Below, one piece after another: positions 32,719 to 40,892 of a stretch of DNA of 44,918 nucleotides (position 1 is its first letter; the number at the start of each line of letters is the position of its first letter). This DNA comes from a candidate division WOR-3 bacterium. GTDB taxonomy: Bacteria; Hydrothermota; Tepidihabitantia; SM23-42. The position numbers and the translations under genes are program-made. Under the pieces are notes generated by a model. That model had not been told where the DNA came from and searched no databases. It saw only the letters and a program-made list of their open reading frames with translations. The stretch covers positions 1 to 44,918 of the forward strand of contig DRIG01000048.1 in the NCBI GenBank assembly GCA_011052815.1. Reading direction: 5' to 3'.

Positions 32719-33850
32719 TTTGAACTCCCAGAAAAAATATATCAAAAAGATAGGGCTCGCCGCTTCGGTGATCATCATGACAGCCGCAGTGAACTGCTTT
32801 CCATATCTCAAAAGTATAAGAAAAAATGTTCTGGTAAGAATAGCTGTTGTATGTAGAGCGGACAGTGTCCGGATCAGCGGGTTCAAAGGAAAAAGATTCT
32901 GTAAAAACTACACTGTATTTCCAAACAGTAAACTGCCGCTCTATTTTTCCGCCGGAGACGACGCGGTCGTGGTCAATGGCAAAAGATATCGAGGTGCAGT
33001 TGAAGTCGAAGAAATAGGCGGTAAACTCTGGGTGAGGAATATCGTAAATATTGAAGATTATCTAAAAGGAGTTGTTCCCTGTGAGATAGGAAAGATCTTC
33101 AGTAAAACGATTGAAGCGGCAAAGGCACAGGCTGTGGCGGCGCGAACCTATGCCTATGCACATCTTGGACAGCATGAGGAACTGGGATTCGATCTCTACG
33201 CGACGGTCCAGGACCAGGTCTACAACGGAATTTCTTGTGAAAGCGATTTCACCACCCTTGCGGTGGAACAAACAAAAGGACAAATTCTGGTATATCACAA
33301 CAGGCCCATTGAGGCGAAATATCATTCGACATGCGGCGGAAGAACCGCGGACTTCAATGATGCCTGGCCCGGTACACCTCCGCCTTATCTGCAAAGTGTA
33401 AAATGCCCATACTGCAAAAAAAGTCCCCATTATGCCTGGCAAAAAATATTCACCAGGAAAGAGTTTTTCATTCACCTGAGAAACGGGCTGAAAAAGATCA
33501 GCAGGGACATTCCGGATGACGAATTGATCAAGAAACTGCTCTTTGTGAAGAACAAGAGAAGTAAACGTGTAAAGAGAATGATTATCCTTACAGAAAAAAA
33601 CAAATATACCATTCCGGGATATGAAATCCGACGGGTTTTCGGAGATGATCATGATCCCGGCGGTTTATTAAAATCAAATTTCATAGAATTGAAGAGCAGA
33701 GGAGACAGTATAATAATCGAAGGAAAGGGATTCGGTCACGGCGTGGGGATGTGCCAATTCGGTGCCCTTGAAATGGCTGAACAAGGAAAAACTTACCGGG
33801 AAATACTCTATCACTACTTTCCGGGAACGAAGATCATCAAGATAAGATAA
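32696..33850 (+). CDS. SpoIID/LytB-domain protein
   Basis: Up to 384 residues. An N-terminal hydrophobic segment (KKIGLAASVIIMTAAVNCF, about 18-36) anchors or exports it. The SpoIID domain has VNIEDYLKGVVPCEIGK near 116-132, AKAQAVAARTYAYAHLG near 140, HSTCGGRTADFNDAW near 209, and the C-terminal GKGFGHGVGMCQFGALEMA near 341-359, in which the usual Ser of GMSQ is Cys. SpoIID-type proteins are lytic transglycosylases or amidase enhancers acting on peptidoglycan. ATG 32696 overlaps the previous gene by 23 bases; TTG 32720 is a possible alternative start that removes the overlap. Confidence 0.88.
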   Translation: MKSSVGFNLNSQKKYIKKIGLAASVIIMTAAVNCFPYLKSIRKNVLVRIAVVCRADSVRISGFKGKRFCKNYTVFPNSKLPLYFSAGDDAVVVNGKRYRGAVEVEEIGGKLWVRNIVNIEDYLKGVVPCEIGKIFSKTIEAAKAQAVAARTYAYAHLGQHEELGFDLYATVQDQVYNGISCESDFTTLAVEQTKGQILVYHNRPIEAKYHSTCGGRTADFNDAWPGTPPPYLQSVKCPYCKKSPHYAWQKIFTRKEFFIHLRNGLKKISRDIPDDELIKKLLFVKNKRSKRVKRMIILTEKNKYTIPGYEIRRVFGDDHDPGGLLKSNFIELKSRGDSIIIEGKGFGHGVGMCQFGALEMAEQGKTYREILYHYFPGTKIIKIR

Positions 33851-33880
33851 TAGCTACTCAGTATCCTTTCAAATTACCTC

Positions 33881-33908
33881 TTGACAAATAAAAAATATTG
33901 AATAAAAT
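33881..33908 (+). promoter_or_regulatory. Promoter of the lipoprotein gene
   Basis: TTGACA (33881-33886), 16-base spacer, TAAAAT (33903-33908), followed by a leader with AAGGAGG at 33924-33930. Confidence 0.75.
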
Positions 33909-33934
33909 TGTTAAAATATGAAAAAGGAGGAATG

Positions 33935-34453
33935 ATGAAGAAGTTTCTGGTACTTTTAGGAATCATAGTGCTTTTTGTTGCATGTGACTATGCAAAGGAG
34001 TCGACTGAATTATACCCCGATGTAGAAATAACCTATATGAATCCAATAGGCTGGTATACCTCAGATGGTGATACGGTAGTTGCCGCAACCATTGAACAGA
34101 TAAACTTTGTCCCGGAGAACTCAGTGGACTGCTATTTAACAAAAGTAATCTGGGAATATTACGATGAAGGAAACAATATCTTCTATGGTCCAGAAGAAAT
34201 GGCGCTCTATCTGAAAATCGAAGGTAAAGTCGATGAAGAAAGTTGTTCCGACACCTTCTATATCTATAATCTACAATTACCCCTGGCGCCGGTGTGGTAT
34301 CATCTTGATGCTGGTCAATCAGCTGAAGCAAGATTACATTTTGTCTTTGTGGATGAATATTGGGGAAGCAGAACTGATACTGTAACCGCATGGTTCGGAT
34401 TCTACATGTGGCCTGACTCAACAGGTGCAATCGTTCCTGAACAAATTCACTAA
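33935..34453 (+). CDS. Lipoprotein of unknown function
   Basis: A 172-residue protein. ATG 33935 is chosen: it is 4 bases after AAGGAGG, and the lipoprotein signal peptide MKKFLVLLGIIVLFVAC follows directly, with lipobox LFVAC (Cys17). The mature part is acidic and rich in Tyr and Trp (GWYTSDGDTV, KVIWEYYDEGNN, WFGFYMWPDSTG) and is probably a beta-sandwich; no family recognised. It has its own promoter and a strong terminator, so it is a single-gene unit. Confidence 0.8.
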   Translation: MKKFLVLLGIIVLFVACDYAKESTELYPDVEITYMNPIGWYTSDGDTVVAATIEQINFVPENSVDCYLTKVIWEYYDEGNNIFYGPEEMALYLKIEGKVDEESCSDTFYIYNLQLPLAPVWYHLDAGQSAEARLHFVFVDEYWGSRTDTVTAWFGFYMWPDSTGAIVPEQIH

Positions 34454-34486
34454 AAAAATTCATCAGAAAAAGGAAAGATAAAAATT

Positions 34487-34516
34487 AAAGGGCTGCTTGA
34501 AGCAGCCCTTTTTATT
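34487..34516. terminator. Bidirectional intrinsic terminator
   Basis: AAAGGGCTGCT (34487-34497), loop TGA, AGCAGCCCTTT (34501-34511): 11 perfect pairs, followed by TTTATTTTT on the plus strand and by AATTTTTATC on the minus strand. It separates the convergent lipoprotein and aminotransferase genes. Confidence 0.92.
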
Positions 34517-34527
34517 TTTGGAAAGGT

Positions 34528-35859
34528 CTAAGCGGCATGAAACATCTTCTTTAATGCCTTCTCCAGGATATCCAGACCCGTCTGCATCTCATCCTCATTA
34601 ATAACCAGGGACGGAATCAACCTGACCGCTGATTCACCCGCTCCCAACAGCAGCAATCCCTGTTTGAACGCCTCATAGACAACTGCATTACGCTTATCTG
34701 TAACCGGGGTTCTGGTATCTTTATCAGCGACAAGTTCTATGCCGATCATCAGTCCTTTGCCGCGCACCTCACCGATGAAATCATATCTTTTTTCCAATTC
34801 TTTAAGCCGCTGCATTGCAAGCAAACCGATGCGGTGTGCGTTCTCAATCAAACCGTTCTCCAAAAGTTCGATCGTCTTCAACGCCGCTGCGCAGGAAACA
34901 GGGTTTCCGCCGAAAGTGGAACCGTGGGACCCGGGCTGCCAGTCCATAATCCCGGCATTCGCCACACAGGCGCCGAGTGGCAGTCCTGAGGCGATTCCTT
35001 TAGCAATACAATAAACATCCGCTTTGGTGTTGAAGTGCTCGATAGCAAACATCCGGCCTGTCCTGCCCATACCCGCCTGCACCTCGTCATCGACGAGGAG
35101 AATATCGTATTTCCTGCACAGTTTTCTTATGGCCGGGATGAATCCACCCGGCGGCACGATATATCCTCCTTCTCCCTGAATCGGTTCAAGAAAGAGGGCG
35201 GCGACTTCTTCGGCTGGTATGATTTTTTTGAAAACGACATCTTCTATATATTTTACACACTCCAGATTACAGGAAGGATACTTGGAGTGAAAAGGACACC
35301 GAAAACAATAGGCATAAGGAATATGAGTCACTTCCGGCAACAGCGGAGCAAAGAATTTTCTCTGGATTGATTTTGAACAGGTCAGGGATAAAGCGCCGAA
35401 GGTCCTGCCGTGAAAAGCACCGGTGAAAGCAACGTATCTGGGCCTTCTGGTATGATAACGGGTGAGCTTCATCGCACACTCGACCGCCTCGGCACCCGAG
35501 TTACAGAAAAAGACTTTTTTATTCTTGGCTCCGGGAACTATCTCGGCAAGTTTTTCCGCCAGGGCGGTTTGAACAGAATAATAAAAGTCAGTGCCTGACA
35601 TATGGATAAACTTTTCCGCCTGTTTCTTGATGACCTCGGTTATCAACGGATTACCGTGACCTGAAGCAAGAACTCCGATGCCTGATGTGAAATCAAGAAA
35701 AAGATTACCGTCCACATCAGTAACCCAGACTCCGTCCCCACGCTCAATGACGAGCGGGTAACCCCGCGTATAAGACGGCGATACGTACCTGCTGTCTCGA
35801 CGTAGCACATCTTTTGCTTTTGGACCGGGTAATTTGGTCTTTATTTTAGGTCTCTTCAT
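34528..35859 (-). CDS. Class III PLP aminotransferase (ornithine/4-aminobutyrate/acetylornithine group)
   Basis: A 443-residue fold-type I enzyme. Landmarks: LDFTSGIGVLASGHGNP near 55-71, FFCNSGAEAVECAMKL near 117-132, the LFLEPIQGEGGYIVPP strand, LLVDDEVQAGMGRTGRMFA near 255-273, and the PLP lysine in CIAKGIASGLPLGA near 285-298. A Cys-rich insert, CFRCPFHSKYPSCNLEC near 185-201, is typical of a branch shared with archaea that includes omega-aminotransferases and amino-acid racemases (from memory), so substrate is unsure. It follows an aldehyde dehydrogenase by 30 bases; the pair suggests breakdown of an omega-amino acid such as GABA, ornithine or lysine to a semialdehyde and then an acid. 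Confidence 0.85.
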   Translation of the reverse strand: MKRPKIKTKLPGPKAKDVLRRDSRYVSPSYTRGYPLVIERGDGVWVTDVDGNLFLDFTSGIGVLASGHGNPLITEVIKKQAEKFIHMSGTDFYYSVQTALAEKLAEIVPGAKNKKVFFCNSGAEAVECAMKLTRYHTRRPRYVAFTGAFHGRTFGALSLTCSKSIQRKFFAPLLPEVTHIPYAYCFRCPFHSKYPSCNLECVKYIEDVVFKKIIPAEEVAALFLEPIQGEGGYIVPPGGFIPAIRKLCRKYDILLVDDEVQAGMGRTGRMFAIEHFNTKADVYCIAKGIASGLPLGACVANAGIMDWQPGSHGSTFGGNPVSCAAALKTIELLENGLIENAHRIGLLAMQRLKELEKRYDFIGEVRGKGLMIGIELVADKDTRTPVTDKRNAVVYEAFKQGLLLLGAGESAVRLIPSLVINEDEMQTGLDILEKALKKMFHAA

Positions 35860-35889
35860 ATTATTTTTTCTCTCCGTCTTTCCTTCAAA

Positions 35890-37377
35890 CTAATCCCAGG
35901 TGTCGATCTGTGCCTTCTGCAGTGTTCCTGAATAGTCGATATAGATTGATTTTATTTCAGTGAATATCTCATAAGCTGTCCAGCCGCCTTCCCGATGGCC
36001 GTTACCCGTGTTCTTCATGCCGCCGAACGGCAGATGGCACTCCGCACCTATTGTCGGCGCATTAATATACACAATTCCGGTTTCCGCGAGCTCAATCGCC
36101 TTGTGCGCCTTTCTTAAATCATTGGTATATATGCTCGATGACAGACCATAAACAGTTCCGTTGAGTATCTCCATGGCATTTTCGAAATTCTTTGCTTTGA
36201 TTACCGAAAGTACAGGACCGAATATTTCTTCCTGTGCTATCCTCATTGTGGGCAGGACGTCGATGAAGATCGTCGGTTTATAAAACCAGCCTTTGGCGCA
36301 CTCTCCCTCGTTATAGCTCTCACCTCCGGTAATAAGTTTTGCTCCCTCTTTCTTGCCAATTTCGACATAAGAGTGAATACTGTCACGCTGAGACTCACTG
36401 ACCACCGGACCGACATCAACCTCTTCATTCAAACCGTTGCCTAGTTTCAAAGACTCTGCTTTATGTTTCAACATCTCTATGAATTTATCATAGATCGGCT
36501 CTTCAAGGATCAATCGGGACGTCGCGGTGCAGCGCTGTCCTGTAGTACCAAAAGCACCCCATAAGACACCTTCAAGGGCGAGTTCTAAATCCGCATCCTG
36601 TAATACAACCTGACCGTTCTTACCGCCCAGTTCAAGTGAACATCGCTTTAATGTCTTGCCGCATACCTCACCGATTCTCCTGCCGATCTCCGAAGATCCG
36701 GTAAAAGAAATTCCCACGATCTCTTTATGATTCAAAAGAGCCTCTCCGATTTCACCACCACCACCGTAAACCACATTGAGTACACCATCGGGAACACCTG
36801 CTTCCTGTAAAATCTCAGCAAGTTCTCCGACACACGCCGGCGTATATGTCGCAGGTTTGATCACCGCGGTATTTCCACTCAGGATGCAGGGAAAAATCTT
36901 CCAGGATGGTATCGCAATAGGGAAATTCCAGGGCGTAATCAACCCCCAAACCCCCATCGGCTCACGCTTTGTGATGCAGGATTTATCTGATAATTCCGAA
37001 GGTAATGTATACCCGAAGTATTTCCTTCCCTGAACCGAAGCGTAGAGTGCCGTATCGATTCCTTCCTGAGTGTCGCCGCGTGTCTCTTTGATCACCTTGC
37101 CCATTTCACGGGTCATAAGCTGAGAAAGTTCTTCTTTCTTTTCGATCATCTTTTCAGCAACACGCCGCATGATTTCAGAACGCTTGGGCCAGGGTACGGC
37201 ACGCCATTTTTTATATGCCTTCTTCGCCGCTTCAACTGCCATATTAAGATCTTCCACATTGGATTTAGGAAATAGACCGATAACCTCATCCCAATTGGCT
37301 GGATTCCGATTCTCAAATGTCCTGCCTGAACTGGAATCGACTAATTTACCATTAATAAAATTTTTATATGTTTTCAT
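35890..37377 (-). CDS. NAD(P)-dependent aldehyde dehydrogenase
   Basis: A 495-residue ALDH-superfamily enzyme. Seen: GVWGLITPWNFPIAIPSWKI near 142-161 with the catalytic Asn in PWN, FTGSSEIGRRIG near 226, the general base Glu in KRCSLELGGKNGQVVL near 248-263, the catalytic Cys in TTGQRCTATSRL near 280-291, QEEIFGPVLSVI near 384, and PFGGMKNTGNGHREGG near 456. Full length. Operon position before the class III aminotransferase points to a semialdehyde of amino-acid origin as substrate. Start ATG 37377 has AAGGAGG. Confidence 0.92.
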   Translation of the reverse strand: MKTYKNFINGKLVDSSSGRTFENRNPANWDEVIGLFPKSNVEDLNMAVEAAKKAYKKWRAVPWPKRSEIMRRVAEKMIEKKEELSQLMTREMGKVIKETRGDTQEGIDTALYASVQGRKYFGYTLPSELSDKSCITKREPMGVWGLITPWNFPIAIPSWKIFPCILSGNTAVIKPATYTPACVGELAEILQEAGVPDGVLNVVYGGGGEIGEALLNHKEIVGISFTGSSEIGRRIGEVCGKTLKRCSLELGGKNGQVVLQDADLELALEGVLWGAFGTTGQRCTATSRLILEEPIYDKFIEMLKHKAESLKLGNGLNEEVDVGPVVSESQRDSIHSYVEIGKKEGAKLITGGESYNEGECAKGWFYKPTIFIDVLPTMRIAQEEIFGPVLSVIKAKNFENAMEILNGTVYGLSSSIYTNDLRKAHKAIELAETGIVYINAPTIGAECHLPFGGMKNTGNGHREGGWTAYEIFTEIKSIYIDYSGTLQKAQIDTWD

Positions 37378-37464
37378 AAAGCCTCCTTTTTATGAATTCT
37401 ATAAGATATTACATAGAACGCACTCAGCCGATTTCTTCTCTTCTTCTCTCCGGTCTTGAGTACC

Positions 37465-37492
37465 ATTATAGCTATTTTTCAGAGTAAGTCAA
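37465..37492 (-). promoter_or_regulatory. Promoter of the aldehyde dehydrogenase-aminotransferase operon
   Basis: TTGACT (37492-37487), 16-base spacer, TATAAT (37470-37465). Leader of about 80 bases before ATG 37377; no riboswitch consensus recognised in it. Confidence 0.82.
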
Positions 37493-37510
37493 CGACTTTC
37501 AAAACTGGGT

Positions 37511-37732
37511 CCTCTCCACTTTTTTATCATCCCTCCGCCCGCTCTTTTGTCATTCTGAAGGAGTCTGCCCCAAGCAGACGACTGAAGAATCTCAATGACT
37601 AATGACTGATAAAAATTCTTCGTTTCACTCAGAATGACAGAGAAAGAAGACAAACTCAGACGTTGTCCTGAGTGTAACGAAAGAATGACGGAGAAAAAGG
37701 GTCTTTAAATAAAAAAGAAAAAAGTGGAGAGG
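37511..37732 (-). repeat. Dispersed element, copy B (222 bp, perfect 15-bp terminal inverted repeats)
   Basis: Left end cctctccactttttt (37511-37525) and right end aaaaaagtggagagg (37718-37732) are exact inverted repeats. The interior matches copy A (27720-27919) in opposite orientation with only scattered differences. It contains ctgccccaagcagacgactg, a tight local inverted structure, and ttcactcagaatgac-type words of a kind that recurs in many genomes from uncultured bacteria (from memory). It is non-coding and MITE-like in form. It separates the ALDH promoter from the flippase end. Confidence 0.85.
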
Positions 37733-37753
37733 AGTCAGCTTTCAAAATGGTAA

Positions 37754-39175
37754 TTATGTTATCTCTTTCCTCTCCTCGCCGAAAACGGCTTTCATTTTTC
37801 TGTATTCGCTGCGGGAAAAACCTTTAATCAACAACATTATAATTAGATATCCAAAAGCACCCACCGGAATCCGAAGCAGAAAGTGAATATTCTGCAACCA
37901 GTATAAAAGAGCCGCCATGAACAAAGCCGCCGTCGCCGGTTTGACCGCCGCCTTGAGGGTATTGAACGCTATCTTCTTCTTCAATTCCCGATTCATGAGG
38001 ATAACACCCAACAGTTCACTCACAAAGATCGCAGCGGCTGCCCCCTGTGCTTTGAAATAAATACCGAGTACTACAATAAGAAATAAATTTATTAAAGAAG
38101 TAATGAAAATCACTTTCAGAAATTTCCTCTGTTCGTCCACCGCCACCAGGCCGTAACCGAAGATCGTATTTAGAGGAGTTACGATAAAATACAACAGAAG
38201 AAGTTGAAGAACCGGCGCGGCGTCAGCAAACTTTACACCGTATATAAAACCTATCATCTCATGAGACAAAAGAATCCCTCCCGCTGCAATCGGTATGGTG
38301 ACGGCGAAGAGCAATTTTGAAATGAACATGAAACTGCTCTTCAGCTTTGTCGGTTCGCTTCTGTACTGCCTGGAGAAAATAGGAAAAAATACGAAATAAA
38401 AGACCCTTTCGATTATCAGGAACATCAATATAATCTTGAAAGCGGCGCTGAAGAGTGCAACCTCTTCTTTACAGTGAAAAATCCCGAGGATAACAGGAGG
38501 GAAATTCAGCAGGAGTTGATTGAATATCGTTGCAAGCCCGACAGGAATTGAAATTCTTAAAAGATCATACCAGCGCCGCCGGGCAAAACGGAGCCGCAAT
38601 AGACCGTACCTGTTCGAAAAAACAATCAGCAGAAATCCTGTTCCCAAACCGTAACCGAGGAAATAAGAAATGGGTACTTTTGCAACATCGCCGCTTCCTT
38701 TGACCAGAAGAAAGATGAACACGAAATAAACGAGATAATGAATGAACCGCGACGCCGCGATATACTCCATATCTTGAGTGCCCTGAAAAACGAATTCCAG
38801 AAGAATAGTGAACGGAAACAGTGAAAAGAGGTAGATGAAAATTATTTTCTTCGTAAGCGGGTCTCCGGGAATTAAAATAAGTCCGACTGCAAAAACGACG
38901 AAAACAACGAAACCGATGGTCATCTTCAAACCGATGATTTCTTCTACAAGTTTTTTATTCGAGTGGTTCTTTGCTATTTCGCGGGCGCCGATCGTCGTCA
39001 AGCCGGGATTCACAAACAAGAGGGCGTATGTCAAAAAAGCCAGCCCGTAACTGATCAACCCGAATCCTCTGATCGTAAGCACCCTTGCGAGATAGACCGT
39101 TACGATGAAACCGAATCCTCGACTGACGATATCACTCAAAAACAAGGAACCGATATTTCTGGAAAGTTTCGCCAT
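37754..39175 (-). CDS. Flippase of the MATE/Wzx (polysaccharide transport) superfamily
   Basis: A 473-residue protein with about 12-14 hydrophobic helices. The opening NIGSLFLSDIVSRGFGFIVT, VYLARVLTIRGFGLISYGLA and NPGLTTIGAREIA is the classic Wzx-type N-terminus. ATG 39175 is chosen over an upstream frame extension because that extension runs through the -10 and -35 boxes; ATG 39175 is 11 bases after the -10 box. It would move a lipid-linked oligosaccharide across the inner membrane. No glycosyltransferases are beside it. Confidence 0.87.
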   Translation of the reverse strand: MAKLSRNIGSLFLSDIVSRGFGFIVTVYLARVLTIRGFGLISYGLAFLTYALLFVNPGLTTIGAREIAKNHSNKKLVEEIIGLKMTIGFVVFVVFAVGLILIPGDPLTKKIIFIYLFSLFPFTILLEFVFQGTQDMEYIAASRFIHYLVYFVFIFLLVKGSGDVAKVPISYFLGYGLGTGFLLIVFSNRYGLLRLRFARRRWYDLLRISIPVGLATIFNQLLLNFPPVILGIFHCKEEVALFSAAFKIILMFLIIERVFYFVFFPIFSRQYRSEPTKLKSSFMFISKLLFAVTIPIAAGGILLSHEMIGFIYGVKFADAAPVLQLLLLYFIVTPLNTIFGYGLVAVDEQRKFLKVIFITSLINLFLIVVLGIYFKAQGAAAAIFVSELLGVILMNRELKKKIAFNTLKAAVKPATAALFMAALLYWLQNIHFLLRIPVGAFGYLIIMLLIKGFSRSEYRKMKAVFGEERKEIT

Positions 39176-39186
39176 TCTACAGTTCC

Positions 39187-39214
39187 AGTATATCAGATAA
39201 ATCAAAAAGGTCAA
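39187..39214 (-). promoter_or_regulatory. Promoter of the flippase gene, leaderless or nearly so
   Basis: TTGACC (39214-39209), 16-base spacer, TATACT (39192-39187), 11 bases before ATG 39175. Divergent from the hutH promoter 18 bases away. Confidence 0.75.
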
Positions 39215-39232
39215 CCCTTTAGCACAAAACAG

Positions 39233-39260
39233 TTGACTTTTCGGTATAGTTGATTATTAT
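39233..39260 (+). promoter_or_regulatory. Promoter of hutH
   Basis: TTGACT (39233-39238), 16-base spacer, TATTAT (39255-39260); leader of about 65 bases with AAGGAG before ATG 39330. Confidence 0.78.
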
Positions 39261-39329
39261 TACTTTTGTCAAAATATTTATCTGAGAATTTGTTTGGCTG
39301 TATAGGGTATTCATTAAAAAGGAGTCTTT

Positions 39330-40853
39330 ATGGCGATTAAACTTGATGGAAGCAGTTTAACCATTGAAAAAGTTGTAAGAATTGCCCGGCATAAAGAAAA
39401 GGTCGAACTTACCCCGGAAGCAATAGAGCGGATAAAAGAATGCCGTAAGATGCTGGAGGATAAAATAGAAGCACGTGAAATTATGTACGGCGTCAACACC
39501 GGCATCGGTGAATTCTCTGAAGTGATATTGACCGAGGAACAGACCAAACAGTTCCAGAGATATCTTATATATAATCACGCGGCAGGCATAGGCGACCCCG
39601 CTCCGATCGAACATGTAAGAGGCGCCATGGCGGGCAGGATAAATGTTCTTGCCAAGGGTAAATCGGGTTGTCGACCCGAAATCGCAATGACTCTTGTCGA
39701 GATGTTGAATAAAGGTGTAACACCGGTCGTCTGTCAAAAAGGGTCAGTCGGCGCCTCGGGTGACCTCGCTCCGATGTCACAGATTGCTTTACTCCTGCTG
39801 GGTGAAGGCGAAGCATACTACAACGGCGAAAGGCTGCCCGGCAAAACGGCGATGGAACGGGCGGGAATCCCCATCCCCGGGTTGAAGGCACGGGATGGTT
39901 TAGCCGTGATCAACGGTTCGAATCTACTCACCGCAATCAGTGCCCTGCAGTTGTACGATATAAATCGCTGGTTGAAACAAGCCGAGATCGCCTGCGCCAT
40001 GACCCTGGAGGCGCTGTTTGCAAATATGAAACCCTATGATGTACGCCTGCACAAAGCACGTGGATTTCCCGGCGCTGTCAGATCCGCAACGGCGATAATG
40101 AAATGCATCGAAGGCAGTGACCTGCTTTCCGGCAAAATTAAAGTAAAAGTCCAGGATGCATATTCAATGCGCTCATCTCCCCAGGTGATCGGCGCTGCAC
40201 ACGATGCAGTAGCCTATGCACGAAAGCAGGTGGAGATTGAATTGAACGGTGTAGGAGACAACCCTGTATTTTTCCCGGAATATAAGTTGACTCTCACCGG
40301 TGCCAATTTTCAGGGAAGCCCGATTTCATTACCGATGGATATGGTCGGTGCAGCCGTAACAATGGTCAGTGTCCTCTCTGAACGGCGCTTTAATCGTTTA
40401 AACAATCCCGCTCTAAGCGTCGGTTTACCGGCATTTCTTACAAAAGGAGCGGGAATGATGTCCGGTATGATGCTGAGCCAATACACCGCTGACACATTGA
40501 TCGTCGAGCAGAGGATACTCTCAATGCCTGCATCCATTATGTCCATACCCGCAGCCGCAGACCAGGAAGATTTCGTCTCCATGGGAATGAACACCGTCCT
40601 CAAGAACGCCCAGATCCTGGATAACGCCTACGGCATACTGGGGATAGAATTCATGGGAGCAGCCCAGGCATTGGACTTCCGTGATCTAACTCCGGGCAAA
40701 GGCGTGCTGGCGGCTAAAAAAGTCATCCGTAAATATATCGAGCATCTTGATGAAGACCGACCTTTACATAATGACCACACAAAGATGAAAGAACTGGTCA
40801 AATCGTGTGAAATTCTGCAAGAGGTGGAGAATACCGTAGGCAGTCTCGGTTGA
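39330..40853 (+). CDS. hutH: Histidine ammonia-lyase family enzyme
   Basis: A 507-residue aromatic amino acid lyase. The MIO cofactor triad Ala-Ser-Gly lies in GSVGASGDLAPMSQ near residues 138-151. YGVNTGIGEFSE near 53-64, INGSNLLTAIS near 194, QDAYSMRSSPQVIGA near 275-289 and QEDFVSMGMN near 413 are all in place. These fit histidine ammonia-lyase (histidine to urocanate and ammonia). No other hut genes are in the window, so use of histidine, or a related lyase/mutase activity, cannot be settled by context. Full length, own promoter, Shine-Dalgarno AAGGAG. Confidence 0.9.
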   Translation: MAIKLDGSSLTIEKVVRIARHKEKVELTPEAIERIKECRKMLEDKIEAREIMYGVNTGIGEFSEVILTEEQTKQFQRYLIYNHAAGIGDPAPIEHVRGAMAGRINVLAKGKSGCRPEIAMTLVEMLNKGVTPVVCQKGSVGASGDLAPMSQIALLLLGEGEAYYNGERLPGKTAMERAGIPIPGLKARDGLAVINGSNLLTAISALQLYDINRWLKQAEIACAMTLEALFANMKPYDVRLHKARGFPGAVRSATAIMKCIEGSDLLSGKIKVKVQDAYSMRSSPQVIGAAHDAVAYARKQVEIELNGVGDNPVFFPEYKLTLTGANFQGSPISLPMDMVGAAVTMVSVLSERRFNRLNNPALSVGLPAFLTKGAGMMSGMMLSQYTADTLIVEQRILSMPASIMSIPAAADQEDFVSMGMNTVLKNAQILDNAYGILGIEFMGAAQALDFRDLTPGKGVLAAKKVIRKYIEHLDEDRPLHNDHTKMKELVKSCEILQEVENTVGSLG

Positions 40854-40892
40854 AAAATCAACGTCTCTTGAGAAAAAGTGGCTGAAAAAGAT

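Noticed and set aside
37511-37732. CRISPR or tandem repeat array
   Set aside because: Repeats are terminal and inverted rather than regularly spaced direct repeats; no cas genes are present.
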